Assembly (NCBI GenBank): GCA_035772735.1
Contig: JASDFA010000003.1
Location: forward strand, 57,594,501-57,658,500
Length of the DNA stretch: 64,000 nucleotides
Source: Datura wrightii
Lineage: Eukaryota > Streptophyta > Magnoliopsida > Solanales > Solanaceae
Reading direction: 5' to 3'
The position numbers and the translations under genes are program-made. The notes beneath the pieces were generated by a model. The model did no database searches, was not told the origin of the DNA, and was given only the letters and a program-made list of their open reading frames with translations. Shown here piece by piece: positions 12,034 to 24,744 of this stretch. The stretch's first letter is position 1, and each line of letters starts with the position of its first letter.

Positions 12034-14190
12034 TTAGTCCAAAAGACATAACTACAAACTCATAATGACCATACCGCGTCCTGAAGGCTATCTTCGGGAT
12101 ATCGCTCTCCTGAACCCTGAGCTGATGGTACCCGGATCTGAGATCTATCTTTGAAAAGAGCTTAACACCCTAAAACTGGTCAAACAGATAATCAATTTTG
12201 GGAGTGGATACCTATTCTTGATGGTGACCTTGTTCAATTGACGATAATCAATACACATGCGAAGAGAACCATCCTTCTTTCGGACAAAGAGAACTGGTGC
12301 ACCCCATATGGGGATTTGCTTGGTCTGATGAACCCCTTATCTAAAAGTTTTTTTGACTGCTCCTTCAACTTCTTTAACTTGGCTTGATCCATTTTGTAAG
12401 GATGAATAGATATAGGCTGCATATCGGGAAGAAGGTCAACACCAAAATCAATCTCCCGCTCGGGAGGGATTCCCGGTAAATCATTTGGGTAGACCTCTGG
12501 ATACTTACATTCTACTGGAACAGACTGGATAGCTGGGGTCTCGGATGTAGCATCCTTAACCCTAACTAAATGGTATACGCAACCCTTGGGGATCATCTTT
12601 CTAGCCTTAAGATAGGAAATGAAGAGACCTACAGGCACAGGTGAAGTACCCTTCCATTCTAAGGCGGACACAACTGGAAATCAAAATTCTATCGTGTGGG
12701 TTCTACAATTGACTGAGGCATACCATGCAAACTACCAATACATGGTGAGAATACCATCGAAATTGGTCAAGGCTAACTCTAGTAAATCTGCCGAGGTGAC
12801 TTTCTAAAGGATTGTGACTGGGCAACTTCTATACACCCCTAGCTACAACTGAATCACCAACTAGAGTAGAGACTGAGAAGGGTTCTGAAATGATTTGGGG
12901 ACTGACTCCGAAACTACTAGAAACATAAGGTGTCACAAAACATAAGTTAGCCCCTAGATCTAGCAATGCATATACATCATGGTGGAAAACTCGTAACATA
13001 CCACTGACTACGTCCGGGGAGACCTCCTGCTCCTGGCAGGATGATAGGGCATAAAATCTATTTTGCCGTTGTCAGCCACCTATGCTAGTAGAAGCCCCCT
13101 GCTAAGCGGCACATGTTGGTGGAGCTACTGAACTAGAAGCTGGAGCACGGACTGCACCATCGCCTGATCTAGTTGAAGGGAAATCTCTGAGCCTGTTGCC
13201 GGGTTTTCCACACTCGAAAAAAGCATTTGACCCAACTAAACACCTCCTATGGTGGTTCTTGCCATAATTCATAGAGGATGGAAAACTGCAATCTCCTGAA
13301 ATGGTCCCCCGGCTCCTTGAGCCTGATGCTCTACCCCTCTGACCACGTGTGGGTTGGGACAGAACACTAGCTGATGATGGTGCTCGAGCTAAAGATCTCT
13401 AGTGGGACTGCTGAAGGTGCCCACTAATCCTCGGCTGGGAGTATCCGATGCTATTAGTCCTGGCCCTCTTCTCCTCCCTCTCTCGCTCACTTATCTATAC
13501 CGCCTCCATCTTTTGGGAACACAGGACAATCCGAGCAACGTCAATATTCTATAGAAGCATCACTGTCCAGCAATCCCTGACCAAGGAGTCTGGTATCCCG
13601 TGTAAAAACCTGCTCACACGGGCTCTCTGATCCGCCACCAACTCGGGTGCATACTTCGACAGTCATGTGAACTCCAAGGCATACTACTGAACCGTTATCT
13701 TTCCCTACTTGAGATTCATAAACTCGGCCGCTTTCATCTCCCTCATCTCCCGAGGGAAGAACCGATCAAGAAAAGCAGCGTGGAACTGGTCCCAATTGAT
13801 AGGGCCTGCTCTGACTTCCCTACTCTCCTTCCACTATTTGAACCAAATGTGTGCGACCTCCCTTAAATGATATAAGGCCAAGTCAGCAAACTCCTCTCTA
13901 GTCATCCTAAAATCCGAGTGATCTTTAGAATCTCCTCAATGAAATCATGTGGATCCTCATCCACCTTCAATCCAAGGAACTCAGGAGGGTTCATCCTCAG
14001 GAATCTCTAACTCATGCCGATGCCGCATTCCAATTTTGCGGAACATGCGCTACCACTTGCTGATTGACTTTGGCGGTCAAGGCCTGTGTTAGAATCTGAA
14101 TGACTTCCCTGAATTCAGCGTGGGCAAATGGCTCCGGTGCATAATGCTCGTGGGCTGGTGGGGCTTGTTGGTGTCCGTCTCCATTTTCAT
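12034..14190 (-). pseudogene. G1 gag (C-terminal part), protease and RT start
   Basis: Minus strand from 14190 downward. The gag body includes HQQAPP near 14165 and a degenerate zinc knuckle near 13200-13260. A protease remnant LLDLGANL lies near 12950. The linker YPEVYPNDLPGIPPEREIDF and the RT start LLDKGFIRPSKSP lie at 12234-12671. The sequence breaks at 12033, where RT continues at 1638 beyond A1, and at 14190 within the gag N terminus, where it continues at 23840 beyond G2. Many stops and frameshifts; an old, dead copy. Confidence 0.85.
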
Positions 14191-16424
14191 TGTCACGACC
14201 CTAACATAGACCCGGATTGTATCATGGGAAAGGGAGCCCCGAGAGACTCCAAGTTGACCCATGGCATGAACATTCATCTAACCTCATATAATTAAAATGG
14301 AATACTTAGCATAACAATATATCAAAAGCATGAGTACTACATGTAGTCTGAAAGCCTCTACATAACAGATGAGTTGATGGGACAACATCCCCAACTAACC
14401 CGGCAAACTGAAACTAAAAGAAACATCAATGTACGAATCAAATGGTCCTCGAAGAATGAGGACTCACCAACAAACGGGATGCTAAACTATGTGACAAGCT
14501 AATGACGATGCTGGATCTGAAGATCGGAGCCTATATCACAAAACGATATAGCATAGGGAATGCGGTCAGTACATGGAATGTACCGAGTATGCAAGGTAAG
14601 TAAAATGAACATTTAAAAATACATAAAAGCTCATAAATGATCATAAGAGAAGGAAAACATGCTCGTATCATAAATATCATAATATAACATTAGGCTCAAG
14701 GTTTTCAAATCATTCGTAAACAATTCATTATCATAGTCTTAAGAAAAACTTCATTAAATCATCACTTGAGCCAAATAACATAAACATAAGAATGCATAAA
14801 ACATGTGAAACAATGGGAGGACTCATCATATTCGACACCATTATGGTAGAGCCTTACATGATGCCCCAATTATTTCACTCAAGTGGGCAGAGTCGCCCCT
14901 GGCTTGCCAGGCGAGGGACGTGCATTATGTGATATCACGAAAGAGGGGATAGTTATCATTGTAATGTATCATTATAAACCCACGGTGGCATGCGGTTATG
15001 AGACACCGACGTAGTCCTTTGAATGTCGGGCTGCTCGATGCTAGATATGACTCCCAAATACATGCACATTAGGCTCATATGTAAATAAATATCATCATTC
15101 ATTAAGATTCATGGCCACATAAACATTTATCATTCATTGATCCCCCTTTAAGACATGATTAGCCAAGAATCAAAGGCTCTTTAGTTGGCCAATATAATCA
15201 ATCGATAAATCATGAGATCCATTTCATAAATCATAAGTCATTCTTGAACATTAAGGCATTGCCCAATACTTTAACATGCTTGACAATACTCAATTCATTT
15301 GAAAACATGATTATAAACATGGGTAACTTGAAAACATGCTTTTCATCATTAATAATTCATAATACTTGAACATTCATCATAAACTTTGACTTTCATGAAC
15401 TTTTCATAAATGGTCAATTTGATTTATAAAACTTGAAACATGATTTTTAATGAAAAACAACATAAAATTTGCCCATATTTTGTAATTCAATAATAATAAC
15501 TCAATTAGATCAAACCCATGTAGAGAAATCGAATTTTCATGCATTGGGTAAAAATCCCACGGATTTGAGATAGGAATTTTCATAAATTGAAAGAGATTGG
15601 GCATGGGTGTGAAAGGATTCACCCATTCATAAGCTTACATAACCGGGGAAAATCAATTCTATCCACTTTTTGAAAGCCCAAAGGAAATTAAAGAAGAAAA
15701 CCTTGAAGACAGGCTTGATTACCTCCTCAATCCTTCAACTTTGCATGCATGAGAATGAATAGGCCTAGGGTGGGTTTTACCCTCATTAAACACTGATTGT
15801 AGAGCCTTAAACGACATAGTTTAGAACCTTAGAGCGTAGGAATGAGGAAAATGCCCTTAATGAAAAACCCTAAAATATCTGCCCTGGCGAACTGACAAAC
15901 GGACTAACGGATTGTTGGAGGATACCATGACTCGTGGTATACATCCGGCCTCTACACTGCCAAAAACTCCTGATCTCAGATTCAACCCCACAACTTGATA
16001 GGACGAGTCGTCCGTTCAGACAATAGGTAATTACATCATCCGTTGTTTCCTCCTTCAGGTCCTGCACTGATCCTTCAAATGAGCATCACCACGACTCATT
16101 ACATCCTTCACCATCCCACGATTGGTGACCACGACCCGTTACTTCGCACGATGGGTCGTGGGATGACTCGTTATTTCCCTTAAAGCTGATACCCAGTTCT
16201 CACCACAACTCATAGAAATGAATCGTTGTATCACACAATGGGTCATTACTTCACCCATTGGTACCCACTGAGACCAGACCACAACTTCCCAGGACTGCTT
16301 CCCATAGGTCGTTGGTTAGACCAATGATCTCTTGGGTCGTCCGTTCTGTGGGATTTTTCCTAATTTCAGTCAACTTCAATTTTTAAATCCTACGTCTAAT
16401 CATAGGCACTTCCTGGGTATTACA
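14191..16424 (-). repeat. G2 3' LTR (2234 bp)
   Basis: Related to 21508-23839 over its whole length, but about 60 bp shorter near 14325 (where the partner has extra bases at about 21650-21710) and lacking some bases near 16105. The U3 part (high coordinates) carries inverted repeats such as CCACGACCC (16129-16137) with GGGTCGTGG (16153-16161). Confidence 0.88.
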
Positions 16425-16459
16425 ATATCTCCCCCTTGGGAACATTCGTCCGCGAATGT
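16425..16459 (-). promoter_or_regulatory. G2 polypurine tract and pre-PPT hairpin
   Basis: Minus-strand tract CCAAGGGGGAGATAT abuts the 3' LTR. Just upstream is ACATTCGCGGACGAATGT (16442-16459), a perfect 7-bp stem with a CGGA loop. The stretch 16460-16669 is untranslated, with nothing recognised. Confidence 0.72.
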
Positions 16460-16669
16460 TGGAAACATACAGAAAACAGAGACATGCAATCATTACACTC
16501 ATGTACTGATCATTTAAATCGAAAACTAACATAATGACTATCCCCGATTCAAACCACATAGCTAAACTGATTTCATGATTCACATAAACGTTCATATACA
16601 TAAAAGAAACTTGAACATATGAACTGAACATAAAAACTAATTAGAGTTTTTAGGACAAAAACTGATACC

Positions 16670-17990
16670 TCAAGTTGGAACTGAGCCAGTAGAAAATAAA
16701 TGCAGGTATCTAGCCATCATATCTGCTTCGGCCTCCCACATAGCTCCTTTAACATGTTGATTCTTCCATAACACTTTAACTGAAGATACTTCCTTGTTCC
16801 TTAGTCTTCGAATCTGACAATCGAATATTTCCATCGGAACCTTCTCACAGCTAAGGCTGTCTTTTACACCAACACTGTCCACCGGGACAACTAGAGCTGG
16901 ATCCCCCAAACACTTCTTCAAGAGCGATACATGAAATATAGGATGCATGGAAGATAACTATGAGGGAAATTCCAATTCATCCTCGACCTTGCTAACTCAT
17001 CTCACAATCCGGCAGGGGCCAACATAGCGGGGACTAAGTTTTCCTTTCTTTCCAAACCGCATCACCCCCTTCATGGGAGATACCTTCAGAAACACCTAAT
17101 CATTAACTTCAAATTCTAATTCCCTCCTTCTCATGTCGGCATAGGATTGTTGGCGACTCTGAGCAGTTTTCAACCTATCCGTAATCAACTGAACCTTCTC
17201 CATGGCTTCATGAATCGAATCTGGCCCTATCATCGTCGCTTCGCCAACTTCGAACCAACCAATAGGCAACCTGCATCTCTACCCATAGAGAGCCTCGAAC
17301 GGTGCCATCTGGATACTGGAATGATAACTGTTATTTTAGGCAAACATGATAAGGGGAAAGTGATCATCCCAACCACCTTCGAAGTCAATCACCCATGCCT
17401 TCAACACGTCCTCGAGGGTCAAAATTTTCCATTTCGCTTGACCATCTATTTGCGGGTGGAATGTTGTGCTGAGTTTAACTTGTGTATCAAGTCCTTTTTG
17501 ATGACCTCCAAAATTGAGAGGTAAATTGGGTACCCCTGTCTGAAATGATGGATAAGGGAACTCCATGCAGTCGAACTCGCTCTTGGATATACAATTTTGC
17601 ATAATCCCTCACCAAATCGGTGATTTTTACTAGTAGAAAATGGGCAGCCTTGGTCAACCTGTCTACCACAACCCAAATGGAGTCATATTGTTGACGAGTA
17701 CGAGGCAGACCTGTGAAGAAATCCATATTAATTTCTTCCCACTTCCATGTAAGAATACTAATATCCTGAAGCACACTTCCGGCCTCTGGTGCTCGACCTT
17801 TACTTGATGACAGTTCGGACACTTAGCTTCAAATTCTGCAATATCCTTCTTCATGCCATTCCACCAATAGATTTCTCGGAAGTCACGGCACATCTTGGTG
17901 GCACACGGATGGATAGAATACCTGGATCCATGAGCCTCAATCACCATCCGACTCCTCAATTCATCAACATCCGAAACACATAGGCGACCC
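16670..17990 (-). pseudogene. G2 integrase and chromodomain (broken)
   Basis: The HHCC finger lies at about 17830-17940 (HGSRYSIHP, then CPNCHQVKVEH). The core includes DSIWVVVDRLTKAAHF near 17700 and SDRGTQFTSQFW near 17510. The chromodomain-containing tail runs 16670-16948 (CEKVPMEIFDCQIRRLRN ... SVKVLWKN). The catalytic glutamate is replaced by lysine (GQAKWKI, near 17430). The frame is split among several segments by indels and stops. Confidence 0.88.
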
Positions 17991-19390
17991 TAGTACCAAA
18001 GCACACCATCTCCCCCTTTGGAGAAGACCTCCATCTTCTGATTCTGAACGGCTTCTTTTAATTTTACCAAAATCGGGTCCTCATCTTGTCAGAGCTTTCA
18101 CATTAGTCATCCAGGACGATTTTGATCCGTTCTGCACAACAACACCGCCATCGGTCGAGTAAATTGCCTAATTCCTAACCTTGGAGTTGATGTACATCTT
18201 TCGCCAGCTTCTTCTTTCCCTCATCCAATGGGACACACTCTTCATAGAGAGCCTACTATGTGCGTCCGCTACTACATTAGCCTTACTCAGATGGTATAGG
18301 ACACTCATATCGTAGTCCTTGAGTAGATCCAACCACCTCTTTTGCCGAAGATTGAGGTCCTTCTGGGTAAACACATATTGCAAACTCTTATGGTCCGTGA
18401 TCACATCCACATGGACCCCATACATATAATGTCACCATATCTTCAAGGAGAATACCACCGCAGCCAACTAAAGATCATGGGTCAGGTAATTCTTCTCATG
18501 AACTTTCAACTATTTAGAGGCATTTGCTATAACTTTTTTGTGATGTATGAACAAACACCGAAGTCCGATCCTTGAAGCCTAACAATATACCCCAAACCCA
18601 TCGGCACCATCGGGTAGGGTCAACATCGGTGCTGAAGTAAGTTGAGTCTTCAACTCTTGAAAGCTCTTCTCACAAGCCTCCGACCATTGGAATTTCACCT
18701 TCTTCTAGGTCAACTTGGTCAAAGGTGCTACAATTGATGAGAAACCTTCAACAAATCTCCAATAGTAACCACCTAAACCTAAGAATCTCCAAATATCTAA
18801 AGGATTCACCAGTCTAGGCCAATTCTTTACCGCTTCTATCTTCTGGGAATACACCATTATACCATCACTTGTTACCACATGGCCCAGAAAAGCTACGGAG
18901 TTCAATTAAAACTCACACTTGCTGAATTTGACATACAATTGGCGATTCTTCAGGGTCTGAAGCACTATTCTCAAATGAGCGGCATGTTCCTCCTCGCTCT
19001 GAGAGTATATCAAGATGTCAGCAATAAACACAATCACGAACATGTCTAGGTACGGCTTGAACACCTTATTTATAAAGACCATAAAAGCTGCAAGAGCATT
19101 CGTTAGTCTAAAAGACATAAATATAAACTCATAATGACCATACCGCATCCTGAAAATTGTCTACGGGATATCGCTCTCCCGAACTTTGAGTTGATGGTAC
19201 CCAAATCTAAGATCTATCTTTGAGAAATATTTTGCACAATGAAGCTAGTCAAATAAATCATCAATTGCTGTTCTTGATGGTGACTTTGTTCAATTGCTGA
19301 TAATCAATGCACATCCAAAGGGAACCATCCTTCTTTTGGAAAAATAAGACTGGAGCACTCCATGGAGACTTGCTTGGCCTGATGAAACCC
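17991..19390 (-). pseudogene. G2 reverse transcriptase and RNase H (broken)
   Basis: RT palm at 18906-19148 and its connection at 18705-18905 (FLGHVVTSDG, FLGLGGYYWRF). The catalytic box reads FVIVFIADILIYS, so the first aspartate of the pair is alanine (GCT near 19017). The RNase H end reads TDHKSLQYVF and VVADAHSR (18168-18425). Frame breaks separate all segments, and catalytic activity is excluded. Confidence 0.88.
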
Positions 19391-20060
19391 TTATCTAACA
19401 GTCCTTCAACTGCTCCTTCAACTCCTTTAGCTCAGCTGGAGAAGTTCTGTAAGGAGGAATAGATATAAGCTGCGTCTCGGGAAGAAGGTCAATACCAAAA
19501 TCGATTTCCCTCTCGGGAGGAACACTTGGTAAATCATCGGGGAATACTTCTGGGTACTCACGCACTACCGGAATTGACTGGATAGTTGGGGACTCGGACT
19601 CAACATCCTTAACCCTAACTAGATGATACATACAACCCTTGACATTCATCTTCCTAGCCTTAAGATAGGAAATAAAATGACCTGTAGGTACGGACAAACT
19701 ACTCTTCCACTCAAAGACTAACTCACTCGGAAAGCAAAACTCCATCGCACGAATCCTACAATTAACAGAAGCATAACACGCATACAACCAATCCATGCCA
19801 AGAATAATATCAAAGTAAGTTATGGCTAACTCTAAAAGGTCTGTGGCGGTGACTTTATGCAATATAGTGACCGAACATCTTCTATACACCCGCCTAGCTA
19901 CAACCGAATCACCAACAGGGGTATAAACTGAAAATGGTTCTGACAGAGTCTCGGGACTAAATCAAAAGCTACTAGAAATATAAGGTGTCATAAAAGACAA
20001 GGTAGCCCCTGGATCTAACAAAGCATAAGCATCAAGGTGAAACACTCGTAACATACAAGT
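19391..20060 (-). pseudogene. G2 protease and linker
   Basis: The protease active site reads LLDPGATLSF near 20000-20030. LGMDWLYACYASV lies near 19790 and the linker FPDDLPSVPPEREIDF near 19520. The RT start follows at 19395 (LKELKEQLKD), where the frame breaks. Confidence 0.82.
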
Positions 20061-21298
20061 AACCATATCTTGTGAAGTCTCCTACTCCTGACGCGAGGCG
20101 AGGGCATAGAATCTATTTTGGCGGTGTTTTCCACCCCTCTAGTAGATGCTCCCTGCGGAGCTGAACGTGCTGGAGCTACTACTACCTGGTAGTTTGTGCA
20201 CGACCTCTATCATCGTCCTGCCTAGAAAATGGACACGCTCGACACATGTGGCCAAACCTACCAGACCCATAGCAAATATCTAAGCCGAGCAAACACTCCC
20301 CCACATGACTCTTGTCGCACTTTCCACATGCTGGAAGAATGCACTCTACCTGCGTGCCCCTCTAGTCCCTCGATCCGGAAGCCCTGCTTCTCTGATCAAC
20401 CTTGGGTCTGGATGGAACACTAGATGATGATGGTGCTGGAGCTAATGACCTCTGCTGAAACTGAGGGCGGTGACCACCGCCAGACCTCTGATGAGTAAAC
20501 CCACAGCTATCTATCTGGGCCCTTTTTTCCTCTCTCTGCCTCATATGATCCGCCTCCATCTACTAGGTGTGCAACACTATCCGAGGGAAATCCATGTCCT
20601 AGTGGAGCATAGCGGTCCTTTAATCTTTATCCAAATAGCCTACCATGCTATGAACAAATCGGCTCAACCGAGCCCTCTGATCAGCCACTAACTCTGGGCC
20701 ATGCTTTGACAAGAGAGTGAACTCGAGAGCATGCTCCTGTATCGTCATCCTTCCCTACTTCAGATTTACAAATTCTGCTGCCTTCAACTCCCTCAACTCC
20801 CGAGGGAACAACCAATCTAGAAACACCGCCTGGAACTCGTCCCAAGTGACAAGGTCTGCTCCTGCAGCCCTACTGCCTCTCCACTGCCTAAACTAGATAT
20901 GTGTAACCCATTTCAACTAATACGAGGCCAACTCAGTAGATTCAACCCCATTCACCCCTATAACTTGAGTGATCTTCACAATATCGTCAATAAACTTATG
21001 CGGGTCCTCATCTACCTTTGACCCGAGGATCTCTGGTAGGTTCATTCTCAAAAAGGTCTCTGACTTGCATCGCCGATGCATTGCCATTTTGCGGAACATG
21101 CACAGCAGCCTACTGATTTACCTAAGCGGTCAAGGCCTGCGCAAGCATCTGAATAGCTACCCGAAACTCAGCATGGGCAACTAGCTCTCGTGCCTGGTGC
21201 TCCTGAACTGGTGGGGCCTGTTGGTGCCCATTACCGTTGCCATCCTCATGATCATCTCCATTTCCATTCCTCCTACCATTCATTCTTTGGGGAGCCAT
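20061..21298 (-). pseudogene. G2 gag
   Basis: Starts MAPQRMNGRRNGNG at 21298 and is rich in Gly/Asn at the N terminus. Gag-domain pieces follow (LGSKVDEDPHKFIDDI near 21030). Two zinc-knuckle-like motifs lie at about 20230-20335: CGKCDKSHVGEC and a second with one cysteine lost (CYGSGRFGHMCRAC). Several stops interrupt it. Confidence 0.83.
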
Positions 21299-21491
21299 GA
21301 TTCTACAATTGCGAAAGGCACGAATTAGAAGGATAGAGAGACTTTTCATTGCATGACATAGATCATGAAAGAAGGGAACATTTCTTAAACATCTAGTATC
21401 CTCTTCTTCATAAGTGTGGCGCGCTTCACACTGAAGAAAAAGACTCTACTTAACGTTGTTTTCAGACACCCTAGGACACTTCAAACATATT

Positions 21492-21503
21492 GCTCTGATA
21501 CCA
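21492..21503 (-). other. G2 primer-binding site, initiator tRNA-Met
   Basis: TGGTATCAGAGC on the minus strand, four bases inside the LTR that begins at 21508. The leader 21299-21507 is otherwise featureless. Confidence 0.92.
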
Positions 21504-21507
21504 AGTT

Positions 21508-23839
21508 TGTCATGACCCTAATGTAGACCCAGATCATAACACGGGACAAGGAGCCCAAAGAGACTCCAAGTCGACCCTTGGTATGAACATTCATCTAACT
21601 TCATATCATTAAATGGAATACTTAACATATCAAAATATCAAAAGCATGAACATAACATAGTTTAGCATGATAAGCGATACATACTAAATACATAACAGCG
21701 GAGTACTACATGTAGTCTGAAAGCCTCTAACGTAACAAATGGGTTGATGGGACAACCTCCACAACTAACCCGGCAACCTAAAACTAAAAGAATCATCAAT
21801 GTCAAAATCAAATGGTCCTCGTAGAATGAGGACTCACCAACAAGCGGGATGCTAAACTATGTGACAAGATAATGACGATGCTGGATCTGAAGATCGGAGC
21901 CTATATCACAAAACGATATAGCATAGGGAATGCGGTCAGTACGTGGAATGTACCGATTATGCAAGGTAAGTAAAATGAACATTTAAAAATACATAAAAGC
22001 TCATAAATGATCATAAGGGAAGTACAACATGCTCGTATCATAAATATCATAAGATAACATAAGGCTCAAGATTTTCAAATCATTAAACCATTCATTATCA
22101 TACTCATAAGAGAAACTTTATTAAATCATCACCTTAGACAAATAACATAAACATAACAATACATAAAACATGTAGAACAATGGGAGGACTCCTCATAACT
22201 GACACCATCATGGTAGAGCCTTACAAGATGCCGCAACTATCTCGCTCAAGTGGGCAGAGTCGCCCCTGGCTTGCCAAGCGAGGGATGTGCATTATGTGAT
22301 ATCACGAAAGAGGGGTCATTATCATTGTAATGTATCATTATAAACCCATGGTCGCATGTGGTTATGAGACACCGGCATAGTCCTTTGAAAGTCGAGTTGC
22401 TCGGTGCTAGACACGGCTCCCAAAAACATGTACATTAGGCTTATATGTAAATAAATATCATCATTCATTAAGATTCATGGCCAAATAAGCATTTGTCATT
22501 CATTTATCCCCCTTTAAAAAATGATTAGCCAAGAATTGAAGGCCCTTTAGTCGGCCAACATCATCAATCAATAAATCATGAGATCCATTTCATAAATCGT
22601 AAGTGATTCTTGAACATGTGGCCATTGCACAATACTTTAATATGCTTGACAATACTCAATTTATTTGAAAACATGATTATAAATATGGGTAACTTGAAAA
22701 CATGCTTCGCATCATCAATAATTCATAATACTTGAACGCTCATCATAAACATTGACTTTCATGAACTTTTCATAAATGGGCAAATTGATTTATAAAACTT
22801 GAAACATGATTTTTAATGAAAAAAAGCATAAAACTTGTCCATAGTTCATAATTCAATAATAATAACTCAATTAGATCAAACCTATGTAGTGAAATCGAAT
22901 TTTCATGCATTGGATAAAACCCCCATAGATTTTACATAGGAATTTTCATAAATTGAAAGATATTAGGCATGGGTGTGAAAGGATTCACCCATTCATAACC
23001 TTACATACTTTGGGAAAATCAATTCTCACCACTCTTTGAAAGCCTAAAGGAAATTAATAAAGAAAACCTTGAAGACAAGCTTGATCACCTCCTCAATTCT
23101 TCAACTTTGCATGCATGAGAATGAATAGGCCTAGGGTGGGTTTTATCCTTATAAAACATTGATTTTAGAGCCTTAAATGATGTAGTTTAGGACCTTAGAG
23201 AGTAGGAATGATGAAAATGCCTTTAATGAAAAAACCTGAAGAATCTGCCCTGGAGAACTAACTAATGGACTAACGGATTGTTGGAGGAAAGCACGACTCA
23301 TGGTATCCATCCATCGTCTACACTTCTAAAAACTCGTTATCTCAGATTCGACCCCACGACTAGACAGGATGAGTCATTCTTTCAGACAATGAGGTGTTAC
23401 ATCGTCTGTTGTTTCCTCCTTCAGGTCCTGCACTGATCCTTCCAACGAGCCTCACCATGACCCATTACATTGTTTAACAAGTCGTGGTTACCTTCTGTTA
23501 TATAGACTAGAAATACCTTGATATCCCATCCCACGACTGATGACCTCAACCCGTTACTTCTCCCGATGGGTCGTGGGATGACCCATTATTTCCCCTAAAG
23601 CTAATACCCAGTTCTCAACATGACTCATAGCAACGACTCATTGTATTACACAATGGGTCGTTACTTCACCTGTTGGTACCCACTAAGACCAGACCACAAC
23701 TTTCCACGGCTGCTTCCCCCGGGTCGTTGGTTGGACCAACAATCTATTGGGTCGTCCGTTCTGTGGGATTTTTCCCAATTTCAGCCAACTTCCATTTTTA
23801 AATCCCAGGTCTAATCTTAGGCACTTCAGGGGTATTACA
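21508..23839 (-). repeat. G2 5' LTR (2332 bp)
   Basis: TGTCATGACCC at 21508 to GGTATTACA at 23839. Partner of 14191-16424. The U3 end again carries GGGTCGTGG-type inverted motifs (about 23530-23580). Confidence 0.88.
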
Positions 23840-24107
23840 GCTATCCTCATGGCCATTTTCATTTCCATTTCTTCTGCCAATAACTCTATAGGGAGGCATG
23901 ATTCTACAATCGAGAATAACATGACTTAGAAGGATAGAGAGACATTTTACAGCACGACATATATCATGAAACAAGGAAACATTTCCAAAACATCTCATAG
24001 CCTCTTCTTCATAAGTGTGGACGCTTCACACCCATGAAAAGGCTCTACTTAACGCGGCTTTCAGACACCCTAGGACACTTCAAAACCTATTGCTCTAATA
24101 GCAAGTT
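23840..24107 (-). pseudogene. G1 gag N terminus, leader and decayed primer-binding site
   Basis: The gag start MPPYRVIGRRNGNENGHED (minus strand from about 23899) continues in sense into 14190, completing the N terminus split by G2. The leader then runs to the primer site at 24092-24103, which reads TGCTATTAGAGC. That is two changes from the initiator tRNA-Met consensus, as expected of an old copy. Confidence 0.82.
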
Positions 24108-24744
24108 TGTCATGGCCCGAACATAGGCCCGGATCGAGACATGGGAAATGGAACCCCGAGAGACACCACGTCGACCTATGGCATGAACATACATCTAACT
24201 CAATCAAATAAAGCGGAAGACTTAACATAATAACATAGCGGAAGTCTAATCATAACATGACATCAGAATCGGAATTCACTTCATACATGACAAGTTGATT
24301 ACTACATATAGTCTGAAAGCCTCTAACATATCTGATGGGTTGATGCGATAACGCCCCCAACTAACCCGACAAGTCTGAAAACTAAAAATACAAGATACCT
24401 AATAATGATTAGTCCTCAAGAGTTGAGGACTCAACACTAAAGCTGAATACTAACTCTGGAGAACCGGCTAGTGACGGGGCTGAGTCTAAAGATTGGAGCT
24501 TGTATCATGATACAACATAGAATATGTGGTCAGCACGTGGAATGTACCTAGTAAGCAAGGTAAGTAAATAGACATTTAAAATACATAAAAGTTCGTAAGA
24601 GTAGGACAACATGACCATAACATAAATATCATGATGCAAACATAAGGCTCAAGGTCTTTAAGACATTCATAAATCATTCATAATAATAATCATAAGAGAA
24701 AAGCTTTATGAAACAGGACATGAGCCAAAGTATATAATCATAAC
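24108..24744 (-). repeat. G1 5' LTR, inner part
   Basis: TGTCATGGCCC at 24108 aligns with the inner ends of the G2 LTRs. It is interrupted at 24745 by D and resumes at 30518. Confidence 0.85.
24740..24744. repeat. Target-site duplication of D, left copy
   Basis: ATAAC, repeated at 30513-30517. Confidence 0.85.

Larger units (their letters stand above)
14191..23839 (-). mobile_element. G2: full-length Tekay/Del-type LTR retrotransposon inserted in G1 gag
   Basis: About 9.65 kb between TGTCACGACC at 14191 and GGTATTACA at 23839, with two related LTRs, an initiator tRNA-Met primer site, gag-pol with chromodomain, and a polypurine tract. It divides the gag start of a G1 copy of the same family (14190 joins 23840). 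The flanks TTCAT and GCTAT do not match as a target duplication. The LTRs differ by many substitutions and some indels, so it is older than A1. Confidence 0.88.
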
